From Lapidilactobacillus achengensis (lineage in GTDB: Bacteria; Bacillota; Bacilli; Lactobacillales; Lactobacillaceae): DNA of 64,000 nt. The notes below the pieces were generated by a model. It ran no database searches. It was given only the letters and a program-made list of their open reading frames with translations, and was not told the DNA's origin. The position numbers were made by a program, and so were the translations under genes. Shown here in pieces: positions 1-8,573 of this stretch. Location of the stretch: assembly GCF_003946655.1 (NCBI RefSeq), contig NZ_RHOV01000008.1, positions 30,881-94,880 on the forward strand, written 5' to 3'. The stretch's first letter is position 1. Each line of letters opens with the position of its first letter.

Positions 1-2
1 CA

Positions 3-341
3 GCGCAATTATCCGGCGGTCAGAAGCAGCGAGTCGCGTTGGCCCGCGCTTTGATGGCGCGGCCACAGCTGCTCTTGCTGGATGAGCCTTTAGGCGCGCT
101 TGATGCGTTGACGCGGCGGAACATGCAGGATCTGATCTTGTCTGTCTGTCAACGCCAACAATTGACCACGATCTTAGTGACCCATGATGTTCAAGAAGCG
201 GCGCGGATGGCGGATCGGATCGTGGTCATCAAGGACCACACCAACTTATATGAAGAGCGGGTCCGCGATCATCAAGATCCGGCTGAGGTGGCGATCGTCG
301 CCGAGCGGGTGCTTCAGGAGATCGTAGGTGAGGCCAGTTGA
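3..341 (+). CDS. ABC transporter ATP-binding protein, SsuB/TauB type (5' end outside window)
   Basis: This is the C-terminal half of an ABC transporter ATPase; the reading frame is open from the first bases of the window. Visible are the signature [15 protein letters not shown], the Walker [13 protein letters not shown] and the switch region [10 protein letters not shown], in the order expected of the nucleotide-binding domain. The EAARMADR stretch and short C-terminal tail fit the nitrate/sulfonate/taurine (SsuB/TauB) family. Its stop codon overlaps the start of the acyltransferase gene, and an SsuA-like binding protein lies three genes downstream, so it probably energises that importer. The permease must lie upstream of the window. 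Family assignment is good; the substrate is unknown. Confidence 0.88.
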   Translation, partial: AQLSGGQKQRVALARALMARPQLLLLDEPLGALDALTRRNMQDLILSVCQRQQLTTILVTHDVQEAARMADRIVVIKDHTNLYEERVRDHQDPAEVAIVAERVLQEIVGEAS

Positions 342-1621
342 TGGTGTCCTCCACAACGCGCAACCAGCGCTGGGCTAGCGGTGTGCCGGCTAATGGGGCT
401 GGAGTCGCCCCCACGGTTGGTCAACAGACGGACGCTGCCAGCAAGGCCCAACGTCCTTATTTGCACGAAGTTGACTTGATGCGGATCATTTTTATTTTCG
501 GTGTCTTATTGAACCATACCACCTCGGTCTTCTCGCAGAATATGGCGGCTGGTTCCGCCGGTCAACTGTTTCTCCACGCGACTCATTTATCATTGCATTT
601 CACGCGGATGGGATTCATGTTCATGACTGGCGTGGTCCTATTCTTGAATTATTACCGCCGGACAAACACGAATTGGTGGACGTTCTGGCGTAAACGCTAC
701 AGTAGCGTGGGGATCCCTTATCTCGCCTGGAATGCGATCCTTTTGGCCATCACCTTGGCGGGAACGACCGCGGGCCTAACTGGCGCTGATTTCTGGTCGG
801 GGTTCAAATCCGCGGTGCTTCATGGCAATCGCTTCTATTTATATTATGTCTTCGTGATTTTCCAATTGTATTTGGTGTTTCCTTTGCTGGTGAAGTTGTT
901 TCAACGCTTGGCAGACCATCATGAGCAAATCTTGTTGGTGAGTTTCCTCTTACAATTGGTGCTGGTCACCTTGATCAAATATTGGTTGCCCGGTGTTGAC
1001 CGCTCAGGCTGGCCCTATCTTTTCCGGGCTTATGGCATGAATTTATTGACTTACCAATTCTATTTCGTCGCTGGCGCCTATACCGCGATCCATTATCAAG
1101 CAGTGGTCACGCTTTTAAAGCGGTATGCTCGTCGCGTTTATTGGGCCGCTGGCGGTGGCGCTTTGGCAACAGTTGGTTTGTATTTCTTCAATCGCCGCGT
1201 GCTAGGCCTTAGTTACGCCAAAGCTGTCGAGATCCATCAACCGCTGATGATGCTTTACGCCGTGATCATGGTGGCTTTTGTTTTCCTGATCGGGCTGAAA
1301 TACGCCGAGAAACGGTCGCAGTTAAGTGAAACAGTGACTACGGGGATTCATTTGTCCGCGCGGGTCGCCTTTGGGATCTACTTGGTCCAAACCATCCCTT
1401 TAATATTGCTTCGCGGCGTGTTGACCTACTTGGCTTATACGCCCAGCTGGTTGCTATTACTGTTATTACCCCTTGGTTATTTATTTGTTCTAGGCGGTTC
1501 ATTTGGCTTAGCTTACTTCTGTTATCGGGTGACACCTTTCGGGTATTTGATCGGCCGTCCCCAGAAGTTGAAGTTTCTCGCCAAGTTCCGCCGCAAGAAA
1601 GGAGTTCCCGCGCATGACTGA
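341..1621 (+). CDS. Membrane acyltransferase, acyltransferase-3 (OafA/WecH-like) family
   Basis: The protein has about 426 residues with some ten hydrophobic segments. Near the N-terminus is the family pattern in which a basic and acidic stretch (HEVDLMRIIFIFGVLLNHTT) carries the conserved His of the acyltransferase-3 fold. Such enzymes move acyl groups from acyl-CoA to cell-surface or small-molecule acceptors at the membrane. The ATG at 341 overlaps the TGA of the ABC ATPase (a TTG at 338 is also possible), and its 3' end overlaps the next gene by 8 bases, so the genes are translationally coupled. The partner acyl-CoA ligase gene follows directly. The acceptor cannot be read from the sequence. 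Confidence 0.85.
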   Translation: MVSSTTRNQRWASGVPANGAGVAPTVGQQTDAASKAQRPYLHEVDLMRIIFIFGVLLNHTTSVFSQNMAAGSAGQLFLHATHLSLHFTRMGFMFMTGVVLFLNYYRRTNTNWWTFWRKRYSSVGIPYLAWNAILLAITLAGTTAGLTGADFWSGFKSAVLHGNRFYLYYVFVIFQLYLVFPLLVKLFQRLADHHEQILLVSFLLQLVLVTLIKYWLPGVDRSGWPYLFRAYGMNLLTYQFYFVAGAYTAIHYQAVVTLLKRYARRVYWAAGGGALATVGLYFFNRRVLGLSYAKAVEIHQPLMMLYAVIMVAFVFLIGLKYAEKRSQLSETVTTGIHLSARVAFGIYLVQTIPLILLRGVLTYLAYTPSWLLLLLLPLGYLFVLGGSFGLAYFCYRVTPFGYLIGRPQKLKFLAKFRRKKGVPAHD

Positions 1622-3149
1622 ATTAAATGATGTTTTACAAAAACAATTAGAAGAATTTCCCCAACGGTCACTTTTGAAAGATGTGGCGGCCACAGATTGG
1701 TTGACTGGGGCTGATGTGGCCGCCGACGTGGCTCAACTGACGTCCGACTTCGCCGCTCAAAAAATTGGTTATCAAGATCAAATCGTCCTGACGTTAGGCA
1801 ACCACGCGGTCTATCCGGAATTGATGCAAGCGCTGTGGGCGCGAGGAATCATTGCCCATCCGCTTTCCAACACGACTCCGGTTGAAGAATTGGTGCGTGA
1901 TTGGCAGGCTCATGATTACGCCGCGGCGATTGTGGAACCAGAATTGGTGGCGGGTGTGAGCGAGCGCTTGGGCCTGCAACCGATTGAACTTCACTTGCGA
2001 TCGACGGACTCGCTGTGGCTTTTGCCGAATTTCGCGAAGTTGGTTTTTCGCGATGTGGCACCGACGGGAACGGTGCGGCCCACGGACCTGGCCTTGATCT
2101 TGAACACGTCAGGGACGACCGGTAAGCCGAAGCGGGTTGGGTTGACCCAACAAATGATCATCAACGAGGCCCACCACAATGTGGCCAGTCAACAAATGAC
2201 CGCCGCTGATACCGTCTTGGTCACCATGCCTTTGTTTCACATCAACGCCCAAGTGATGTCGGTGTTGTCAATGCGCTTGGCCGGTGGCAAAATTGTGATC
2301 GCGCCGAAATTCAGCGCCTCTCATTACTGGCAACAATTGGCTGAAAATGAGGTCACTTGGTCGGCGGTGGTTCCAACGATCATCACGATCTTACTCTTGA
2401 ACCCGGCGGCCAATCAACAATATTTGAAATATCGGGATCAATTACGCCTGCGCTTTGTTCGCAGCTCTTCTTTTGCCTTACCACAAGATAAATTCATCGC
2501 CTTTCAAAATCGTTTCAAAACAAAAGTCTTGGAAGGTTATGGTCTGACCGAATCCGCCAGTCAGGCGACGATCAATCCGCTGGACGCGCCGAAAATCGGC
2601 TCGGCGGGGAAACCTTGTGGAACGGAACTGACGATTTATCACGACGGCCAATTTACCAACAAGCCGCAAGTTACTGGGAAAATCGCGCTTCGTGGTGACC
2701 ATGTGATCACTGATTATTTGGATTCTCATCAGGAATCTTTCAAGGATGGCTGGTTTTTGACCGGGGATCTGGGTTATCTGGACCAGGATGGCTATCTATT
2801 CATCAATGGTCGCAGTAAAGAAATGATCAGTCGCGGCGGCGAGAAAGTTGCCCCGAATCATGTTGAAGCGGTTTTGAATGAATTGGACCTTCTTGCCGCG
2901 GTAGTCATTGTGGGTCTGCCAGATGAAATCTATGGCGAGGCGGTCACTGCCGTGGTGGTTTTGCGGGCAGGGGTCAGCGAGACCGTGGCGACGCATGCAA
3001 TCAAGGCTTATGCCGCGAAGCATTTAGCTCGTTTCGAGCGGCCAACCTTGATTTATTATCAACAGGAGTTGCCCCGTAATTCAATTGGCAAGGTTGTTCG
3101 GGGTCAATTGCGCGCGCAGTTATTAGCATCAATGGCCGGAGGTGCCTAA
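1614..3149 (+). CDS. AMP-dependent acyl-CoA synthetase/ligase family protein
   Basis: A 511-residue member of the ANL adenylating superfamily. The P-loop-like motif LILNTSGTTGKPK lies near residues 160-172, GYGLTESAS near 305, the TGDLGYLD hinge region near 380, and the C-terminal catalytic lysine motif NSIGKVVR near 490. The enzyme should activate a carboxylate as an acyl-adenylate and pass it to CoA or another thiol. The gene overlaps the acyltransferase upstream and the binding-protein gene downstream, so it may supply acyl-CoA to the acyltransferase. The overall pattern resembles medium-chain or oxalate-type CoA ligases, but the substrate is not determined. Free-standing ligases of this kind are not usual partners of sulfonate importers. 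Confidence 0.87.
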   Translation: MTELNDVLQKQLEEFPQRSLLKDVAATDWLTGADVAADVAQLTSDFAAQKIGYQDQIVLTLGNHAVYPELMQALWARGIIAHPLSNTTPVEELVRDWQAHDYAAAIVEPELVAGVSERLGLQPIELHLRSTDSLWLLPNFAKLVFRDVAPTGTVRPTDLALILNTSGTTGKPKRVGLTQQMIINEAHHNVASQQMTAADTVLVTMPLFHINAQVMSVLSMRLAGGKIVIAPKFSASHYWQQLAENEVTWSAVVPTIITILLLNPAANQQYLKYRDQLRLRFVRSSSFALPQDKFIAFQNRFKTKVLEGYGLTESASQATINPLDAPKIGSAGKPCGTELTIYHDGQFTNKPQVTGKIALRGDHVITDYLDSHQESFKDGWFLTGDLGYLDQDGYLFINGRSKEMISRGGEKVAPNHVEAVLNELDLLAAVVIVGLPDEIYGEAVTAVVVLRAGVSETVATHAIKAYAAKHLARFERPTLIYYQQELPRNSIGKVVRGQLRAQLLASMAGGA

Positions 3150-4129
3150 TGCAACGGAAAACACGACAAATTTTACTTGGCTTCTTCTTGGCGATCTGGC
3201 TGGTTGTTGCTGGTTTTGGTTATCGCCAATTACATACGACGAGCACCGGCCTGACGAAAATCGTCCTAGGCTATCAAAAGTCCGATCCTTTCGATATTGC
3301 CCGTCAACGCGGAGTTTTCGCCAAGAAAATGAAGGCGAAAGGCTACAAAGTCGTTTGGAAGGAATTTCAGGATGGCACCGCGCTGATGCAGGCGCTGAAA
3401 TCAGGCGCCGTTGATTATGCCCGCACCGGCGATACGCCACCGGTCACCAGCCAAGCTGCCGGGGTCGATTTGGTTTATATCGCCTCGGGCTCTTCGAAAG
3501 CGAAGGGGTCAGCCGTTCTGGTACCCGCGAACTCAAAGATCACCTCGATCCAAGCGTTGAAAGGCAAACGGGTCGCCTACACCAAAGGCACGATTTCCCA
3601 CTATTTATTGCTCAGCGCGCTGGAAAAGGCGGGGATGAGTTCCACGGATATCACCTGGGTCAACTTGACGAACTCCGCGGCCAGTGTGGCTTTTGCTCAA
3701 GGGAAAGTTGACGCTTGGGCGACTTGGGATCCAATGACCGCCACGGCGCAAGTCAATCAAGGCGCCAAGATTCTCTTCAATGGGACTGGTGGCGTGACCA
3801 ACAGCCGCGATTTCATTCTCTCTACCAGCACCTTTGCTAAGAACAATACCGAAGTTTCGCAATATTTATTGGAATACCTCCAAGACGACATGACCTGGGC
3901 CAACGAACACCAGACCAAACTGATCAGCATGCTAAGCGAGCAATTGGGGCTTTCCAAAACAATCGTGAAGAAAATGGTGACGCGGCGTTCTTACGCCATG
4001 ACCGCCATGACCAGCGCCGTCGTCAAGGAGCAGCAACGGATCGCCGACCTGTTCTACGATGAGGGGCTGATCACCAAGCAAATCACCGTCAGTGACGCGG
4101 TGATCGCCGTCAGCGCGGCCAGCGATTAA
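3149..4129 (+). CDS. ABC transporter substrate-binding protein, SsuA/TauA (sulfonate/nitrate) type
   Basis: A 326-residue periplasmic-binding-type protein. An N-terminal hydrophobic segment (about residues 8-25) follows basic residues and should be a signal or membrane anchor; no lipobox cysteine is visible, so it may be membrane-anchored by this helix. The pattern GDTPPVTSQAAGVDLVYIA near residue 90 and WATWDP near residue 190 are typical of the SsuA/TauA/NMT1 fold. The ATG overlaps the last base of the ligase stop codon. It is the last gene of the operon and is followed by a terminator. The ligand could be a sulfonate, taurine or another small anion. Confidence 0.85.
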   Translation: MQRKTRQILLGFFLAIWLVVAGFGYRQLHTTSTGLTKIVLGYQKSDPFDIARQRGVFAKKMKAKGYKVVWKEFQDGTALMQALKSGAVDYARTGDTPPVTSQAAGVDLVYIASGSSKAKGSAVLVPANSKITSIQALKGKRVAYTKGTISHYLLLSALEKAGMSSTDITWVNLTNSAASVAFAQGKVDAWATWDPMTATAQVNQGAKILFNGTGGVTNSRDFILSTSTFAKNNTEVSQYLLEYLQDDMTWANEHQTKLISMLSEQLGLSKTIVKKMVTRRSYAMTAMTSAVVKEQQRIADLFYDEGLITKQITVSDAVIAVSAASD

Positions 4130-4213
4130 GTCGTTGCCACCTAGTGTTGACGCAACCCTGCGCCGCCGCGCTGTGAAGTGAAGTTGATCAATGTCAGCGG
4201 GCGTCGTTGCCAC

Positions 4214-4243
4214 CTAGCCGGTCCACTTGGACTGGCTATTTTT
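4214..4243 (+). terminator. Rho-independent terminator after the importer/acyltransferase operon
   Basis: The stem AGCCGGTCC pairs with GGACTGGCT (one G-T pair) around a short loop and is followed by a run of T. Just before it, a 15-base direct repeat GTCGTTGCCACCTAG occurs at about 4132 and 4204. Confidence 0.8.
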
Positions 4244-4436
4244 TTGTTGGCGGGCGTCCAAGTTAGCGCCCGCCGCGAACGCGCTGGCTTTGCCCGGGCT
4301 TTTTCGAAGATGTGTGACGGGCATGGCTAGGATGTTCCCGGTCTTCGTGTTAAAATAGACTCACATGTTTCAGCCGTTTCAACGATTTGCTTCAACGATT
4401 TAGGTGTCGTGACAATTTGAGAATGGGGTGGAAGAA

Positions 4437-4904
4437 ATGGATAAAATTGGTTTGATTTACGCCAGCCGAACCGGGCACAATGAACAGATCGCTCAGTTTC
4501 TCCAGCAACAGTTTGCGGACTTAGGACAACCAACGCAACTTTTCAATATTGAAACAGTTAAGGTGGCTGATCTGGAACGGCTACCTGGATTCATCATGGT
4601 CAGTTACACTTATCATGACGGTCAGATCCCGGATGAAGCCTTGGCCTTCTTTGACGAGTTACAAACCGCCGATCTACGGGGAAAAGTCTATGCGGTCACG
4701 GGTTCCGGTTCGATCAAGCATCGGCATTTCGGTCGGGCTTTGGATTATTTTGACCAATTGCTCAATCATTTAGGCGCGTTACGCGCAACCGCGGTTCTGA
4801 AAATCGACCAAGACGCTGATCGGGGCGATCTCGCCCGGTTGACTAATTTCTGTCAACAATTTGTCGATTTTCCAGGAATTGTGACACAAGCACAAGAAAA
4901 GTAG
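4437..4904 (+). CDS. Flavodoxin
   Basis: A protein of about 155 residues with the FMN phosphate-binding loop YASRTGHNEQIA at the N-terminus, the usual first loop of flavodoxins, followed by alternating strand and helix segments. It should be a cytosolic one-electron carrier, or related to NrdI-type flavodoxins. ATG 4437 is chosen because a GGGGTGG ribosome binding site lies just upstream; GTG 4428 would overlap that site. It is followed after 9 bases by the DUF2785 gene and probably co-transcribed. A likely -10 (TTAAAATAG) lies near 4350. The 4130-4436 gap otherwise holds only the upstream terminator. Confidence 0.88.
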   Translation: MDKIGLIYASRTGHNEQIAQFLQQQFADLGQPTQLFNIETVKVADLERLPGFIMVSYTYHDGQIPDEALAFFDELQTADLRGKVYAVTGSGSIKHRHFGRALDYFDQLLNHLGALRATAVLKIDQDADRGDLARLTNFCQQFVDFPGIVTQAQEK

Positions 4905-4913
4905 GGGAGTTTA

Positions 4914-5894
4914 TTGGCAATTTCAGAAGTAGCGCGCGTCCAATTAAGACTTAGTGATTTATTTCAACAATTCAATCAAGGGCGTAATTTCAAGGAACTG
5001 GACGCGCAATTGTTGGATATTAAACACGATATCATTTATAAAAAGCGCCGCAGCCCATTGCAACTACAAACCAATGCTGACGCTAAAACAGTCCATCGCA
5101 CCATCCAGACGATCACAAGTCGGATCATGGATGATCGAACCGACGCCAAAGTGAGTAACGATGAGCTTGGGGTCTTGTTGGAAAATATTGGCCTGTTGGA
5201 CGAGCAAGTCCGCGATCGAGGCATCTTTTTCACGTTTAGCGGGTTGATGAGTCGCGAAGTCTTCAGTCAAGAACAGATCTGGGATTGCTTGGCTTATTTA
5301 AGCCAGGACGAGATCTTGTTCAATCATATTCTCGAGCCGGAAAATGATGCGGTTTTTGGGCGCTCTTTGGCGGTTATGCTGATTTCCGTTTTGTTGGTGG
5401 CTGATCGCATCTATGGCGGGGTTCTGACTAGCGCTCAATACTGGCAAGTGATCCAGCAAGTGGCGACTTACGCCTTATTGGAACAAGATGACCGCGGTTA
5501 CGTTCCGGAGAAAGGCTGGGCGCACGCTTTCACGCACTTGGGTAATGTTTTGGCGGAGAGCACCAACAGCCGGTTGACCCGGGCCCAGAAATTATTCTTT
5601 TTGACGACCTGTTTAGTGGGCTACCAGTCAGCGACGGCGCCGTTTTCATTCGGAGAAGATCAACGGTTGGCGATGGCGACGGTCAATTTAGTCGACAAAG
5701 AAAAGTTCTACGCTGATTTTCTCCTAGAATTATTGCAGAACTGGTTGCGGCGCTTGCCAGAGGAGCCCGACGCAGGCGATTACCTTTTCTGGTCGCGGTG
5801 GTATAACCGCACGCACTACTTCGCCAGTCTGTTATTGATTCCAGATACGCCAGACCAGTTGGTTAAATTCCTCCAAAAGCGACCACAATACTGA
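4914..5894 (+). CDS. DUF2785-family protein of unknown function
   Basis: A 326-residue soluble, helix-rich protein. The stretch YVPEKGWAHAFTHLGNVLAE near residue 200 matches the pattern I associate with DUF2785 proteins of lactobacilli; no catalytic motif or membrane segment is apparent. Translation probably starts at TTG 4914, a few bases after GGGGAG. The gene follows the flavodoxin gene closely and is likely in the same transcript. No function is proposed. Confidence 0.72.
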   Translation: MAISEVARVQLRLSDLFQQFNQGRNFKELDAQLLDIKHDIIYKKRRSPLQLQTNADAKTVHRTIQTITSRIMDDRTDAKVSNDELGVLLENIGLLDEQVRDRGIFFTFSGLMSREVFSQEQIWDCLAYLSQDEILFNHILEPENDAVFGRSLAVMLISVLLVADRIYGGVLTSAQYWQVIQQVATYALLEQDDRGYVPEKGWAHAFTHLGNVLAESTNSRLTRAQKLFFLTTCLVGYQSATAPFSFGEDQRLAMATVNLVDKEKFYADFLLELLQNWLRRLPEEPDAGDYLFWSRWYNRTHYFASLLLIPDTPDQLVKFLQKRPQY

Positions 5895-5958
5895 GCCAGC
5901 TTGGTTCACGCTGACAAACAAGTCAAGCCAAACTAATCTAATTGAGATGGGGTTCTTT

Positions 5959-6522
5959 ATGACACAAACTGATTTGCGACAATTGACTTTTCGGCCGGGC
6001 ACATTGACTGATCTGCCCGCAATCATGGCCATTATCCAAGGCGCGCAAGGCGTGATGGCCGCCCAGGGTATTCCTCAGTGGCAGGCGGGTTATCCGGACC
6101 AAGCCGTCTTGACCGCCGATCTGACACAACAGGCTGTCTGGTTGGCGGTTACCGCAACCGGTGAAATCGCGTTGACGATGACGTTATTGCCGGGACCAGA
6201 TCCGAACTATCAGAAGATTGCCGGCGACTGGTTGACCACGGGCACAGATTATTTGGTGATTCACCGCATCGCCGTTAGCCAACAAGTTGCCCATCATGGC
6301 ATCGCGGCGGCCAGCTTTACTTTCGCCCGCAAGCTGGCCCAGCAACGGGGCCTAGTTTCGCTTCGGATCGATACCCATGCTAAGAACCAGGCGATGCGTC
6401 ACTTGATCGCGAAAATGGGATATCAGGCCTGTGGGCAGGTTTGGATGGCAGACGGGGCGCCACGGCTGGCTTATGAATTGGTCTTGCCAGCAGCCAATCC
6501 CGCGCTTGATCAAGGCGCTTGA
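5959..6522 (+). CDS. GNAT family N-acetyltransferase
   Basis: About 187 residues with a GNAT fold: an N-terminal FRPGTLTDLPAIMAIIQGAQ helix region, a strand with DYLVIHRIAVSQQVAHHGIA leading into the acetyl-CoA loop, and LRIDTHAKNQAMRHLIAKMG, a very common C-terminal pattern in this family. It should acetylate an amine with acetyl-CoA; the substrate is unknown. ATG 5959 is preferred over ATG 5947 because GGGG lies at a workable distance upstream. It ends at a terminator shared with the convergent stress-protein gene. Confidence 0.85.
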   Translation: MTQTDLRQLTFRPGTLTDLPAIMAIIQGAQGVMAAQGIPQWQAGYPDQAVLTADLTQQAVWLAVTATGEIALTMTLLPGPDPNYQKIAGDWLTTGTDYLVIHRIAVSQQVAHHGIAAASFTFARKLAQQRGLVSLRIDTHAKNQAMRHLIAKMGYQACGQVWMADGAPRLAYELVLPAANPALDQGA

Positions 6523-6588
6523 TCAAGTTGATTCTGCCACTAGACCAATGATGCCGCTGCCTTGAATATTTATCCTTAAATAATTGCA

Positions 6589-6646
6589 CAAAAAAACTGA
6601 TCTAGCCGCTTACCACGTGAGCACGGGCGGCGGAAGATCAGTTTTT
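6589..6646. terminator. Bidirectional terminator between the convergent GNAT and stress-protein genes
   Basis: The arms AAAAAACTGATCT and AGATCAGTTTTTT are perfectly complementary. A-rich and T-rich flanks let the hairpin work on both strands, as expected between converging genes. Confidence 0.85.
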
Positions 6647-6686
6647 TATGTGTCAGAAATTAAGGTAGAAATTTAAGGTGTGGCGC

Positions 6687-7160
6687 TTACTTCTTAGGAG
6701 TGACCATTGGTTGGTTGTGTAAATCAGTTCGGACCACCAAAACGTCACAACTGGCATTACGGGTCACGAATTCGGTCACCGAGCCCAGCAGGATCCGTTC
6801 AACAGCGTTCAAGCCAGTGGCGCCGATCAGAATCAAATCGACTTGCTCACGTTTAGGGAATTCTCGACCCAGAATAGTCTTAGGTGAGCCGTATTCGATG
6901 AAATACTTAACCTTTTCTAGGCCATTATCGCGCGCGGTTTGCACGTATTCCGCCATGGTCTTCTTCGCGGTTTCTGAAACCTCTTCGACCATCGCTGAAT
7001 CGAAGCTCGAAACGTTCTGAAATGCCCGTGTGTCGATCACATGAACCAACATCAGGTCTGCTTGATTCCGCTTGGCAATCTCAACCGCCTTTTGAAAAGC
7101 TAATTCTGCCTCCGATGAGCCGTCAATTGCGACTTGGATGCGATGATATTGTTGCAACAT
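6687..7160 (-). CDS. Universal stress protein UspA family
   Basis: A 157-residue single-domain Usp protein. It begins with a strand and acidic residue (IQVAIDGSSEAELAF), has VHVIDTRAF near residue 40, and ends with the nucleotide-binding pattern LILIGATGLNAVERILLGSV and a final strand CDVLVVR. The G-2x-G-9x-G-S-type motif suggests an ATP-binding subclass. Family members protect against starvation and acid or oxidative stress, but molecular roles vary. It lies downstream of a small membrane-protein gene and the Lacto-usp-type RNA, the known arrangement for that RNA, although an 840-bp repeat island now separates it from them. Confidence 0.92.
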   Translation of the reverse strand: MLQQYHRIQVAIDGSSEAELAFQKAVEIAKRNQADLMLVHVIDTRAFQNVSSFDSAMVEEVSETAKKTMAEYVQTARDNGLEKVKYFIEYGSPKTILGREFPKREQVDLILIGATGLNAVERILLGSVTEFVTRNASCDVLVVRTDLHNQPMVTPKK

Positions 7161-7243
7161 GATCTCGCGCTCCCTTCATAATCCTTACTTGATAAGTCTA
7201 GTTTAACGCATTTACCGAAAAAAAGCATTGATTAGTTGTTACA

Positions 7244-7367
7244 GAGTGCTCGCCAGCCCGGTTAGCTTCTGAGCATTAACCTAGTCAGGATTTTGGAGGC
7301 TGGTCTTGGCCTCCAGAAGCCTGGCGTAGTTAAGCGGAAGAAGCTGGGCTGGTGAGCACGTTTCAAA
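7244..7367. repeat. Large hairpin repeat, copy A
   Basis: This is a full-length member of a dispersed family of about 123 bp that folds back on itself over almost its whole length. Arm blocks from outside in are CCAGCCC/GGGCTGG, AGCTTCT/AGAAGCT, TTAAC/GTTAA, CAGG/CCTG and GGAGGC/GCCTCC around a short loop. The ends read GAGTGCT and GAGCACGTTTCAAA. It lies in the gap between the stress protein and the small membrane protein. Confidence 0.85.
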
Positions 7368-7370
7368 GTA

Positions 7371-7495
7371 GAGTGCTGCGTGGCCCGGTTAGCTTCTGAG
7401 CATTAGCCTAGTCAGGATTTTGGAGGCGGGTCTTTGCCTCCAGAAGCCTGACGTAGTTAAGCGGAAGAATCTGGGCTGGCGAGCACGTTTCAAAA
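7371..7495. repeat. Large hairpin repeat, copy B
   Basis: A second full-length copy starts 3 bases after copy A in the same orientation, making a tandem pair. It shares GAGTGCTGCG at the start, the GGAGGC/GCCTCC tip and GAGCACGTTTCAAAA at the end. Confidence 0.85.
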
Positions 7496-7498
7496 GCA

Positions 7499-7550
7499 GA
7501 GTGCTGCGCGGCCCGGCTAACCCCTGAGCATTAACTTAGCAAAAGTAGTC
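7499..7550. repeat. Large hairpin repeat, truncated copy C
   Basis: Only the left arm is present: the sequence starts GAGTGCTGCGCGGCCCGG and runs through CTGAGCATTAACTTAGC, then leaves the consensus. It directly follows copy B. Confidence 0.65.
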
Positions 7551-7571
7551 TAGCCGCGGCTTGCGCTGCGC

Positions 7572-7780
7572 GGGGCGTTGGTGGATTGCAGGTGTGGTGG
7601 GGCTCCAGGTCGGGCTGGGGGTGGTGGAACGCGGCGGGCGCGATTTTGAGCTTTTCGGAAGAGCGCCGAAAATCTCAAAACTCGGCCTTATTGTAGGCGA
7701 TAATTCGCCAACAATAATATCGCGGCTGACTCACCCCCAGCCCGACCTTCCGCCAACTAGTGAACGGACCACCAACGCCA
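7572..7780. repeat. Second repeat family: compound inverted repeat of about 200 bp
   Basis: The left end GTTGGTGG...CAGGTCGGGCTGGGGGTGG recurs in reverse complement at about 7732-7778. Inside are two further hairpins: TTTTGAG/CTCAAAA with TTTTCGG/CCGAAAA, and TTATTGT/ACAATAA with GGCG/CGCC. The left arm recurs at about 19907. The open frame across it is spurious. Confidence 0.7.
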
Positions 7781-7902
7781 GAGTGCGGAACACAACGGGT
7801 TGCCTTCGAGCATTAACCTAGTCAGGATTTTGGAGGCGGGTCTTTGCCTCCAGAAGCCTGACGTAGCTAAGCGCAGGGAGCTGGGTCGGGAAACACGTTT
7901 CG
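7781..7902. repeat. Large hairpin repeat, copy D
   Basis: A copy with a diverged left end (GAGTGCGGAACACAACGGG) but the same centre as copies A and B: the GGAGGC/GCCTCC tip and a GAGCATTAACCTAGTCAGG left arm. The right end is GGGAGCTGGGTCGGG then AACACGTTTC. Confidence 0.75.
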
Positions 7903-7980
7903 GAGTGCGGAACACAACAGGTCGACTTCGAGCCTAACGTAGTTAAACGCAGAAGTCAGTTGTGTGTAGCCTGTTTCTAA
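7903..7980. repeat. Large hairpin repeat, shortened copy E
   Basis: A deleted derivative that keeps the outer ends (GAGTGCGGAACACAAC and GTTGTGTG) and the CTAACGTAGTTAAACGCAG part, but lacks the central tip. The ends can still pair. Confidence 0.55.
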
Positions 7981-7998
7981 ATGCACTGGGTGCTCAGC

Positions 7999-8286
7999 TT
8001 AGTCGTTTCCGAGGGTCAAGCTCAAGGCAAAGCCGGCGACAACGATGCTGGCGCCAACCAGCGTGATTAGGTTGCTTTTGGCGCTGGCGGTGAAGAGAAT
8101 CACTAGACCGGCCGCGCTGATCACCAGCAACAAGATCCCAGTGATCAGCATGGCTTTGCGGATCCGCGGGCTGCTGTCCGGTTTGTAAATCAGAAAGTCT
8201 TTGCTGAGATGGCTCAACAAATAAACGGCCAACAGCAGTAACAAAGCAATAAAAATCAGCATGGCAACATATAAAACGATTTGCAT
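7999..8286 (-). CDS. Small membrane protein of the Lacto-usp/usp locus, unknown function
   Basis: A 95-residue protein with three likely transmembrane helices (about residues 3-24, 42-62 and 70-90) separated by a short charged loop with KPDSSPRIRK. The start is placed at the ATG read from 8286, 8 bases after AAGGAG; a longer frame from 8442 adds a polar, unlikely extension without a ribosome binding site. It lies downstream of the 6S-like RNA and upstream of usp, matching the hypothetical gene reported between these two in lactic acid bacteria. No function is assigned. Confidence 0.75.
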   Translation of the reverse strand: MQIVLYVAMLIFIALLLLLAVYLLSHLSKDFLIYKPDSSPRIRKAMLITGILLLVISAAGLVILFTASAKSNLITLVGASIVVAGFALSLTLGND

Positions 8287-8447
8287 AGTTTTCTCCTTAA
8301 ACAAGGGCGCACGTAGGTGGCGGGCGCCAATCAAATTGGTCAAGTCGTGTGCGGCGCCAAAACTAGCCGCGGACCGCCCGAATGACCTTATGACTAGTAG
8401 TATAGCAGTTTCCGCCAGCCCGGGCGACCCATTTTTGTACAAAAAAA

Positions 8448-8573
8448 GAGTGCGAACCGACCCGGGTAGCTCCCGAGCATTAGCCTAGCAATTGTTTTGG
8501 AAGCCGCACTTTGCTTCCGGAACAATTGCGTAGCTAAGCGCAGGGAGCTGGGTCGGTGAGCACGTTTCAAAAA
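8448..8573. repeat. Large hairpin repeat, copy F
   Basis: A very regular copy. Arm blocks are CCGACCC/GGGTCGG, AGCTCCC/GGGAGCT, TTAGC/GCTAA, CAATTGTT/AACAATTG and GGAAGC/GCTTCC. Compared with copy A, every block differs but stays complementary. Its end is GAGCACGTTTCAAAA. Confidence 0.88.

Noticed and set aside
7561..7821. ORF of 86 residues and the similar ORF at 19904-20167
   Set aside because: Both lie across the second repeat family and share only the repeat-encoded GLQVGLG string; neither has a ribosome binding site and the reading frame is interrupted by the repeat structure.
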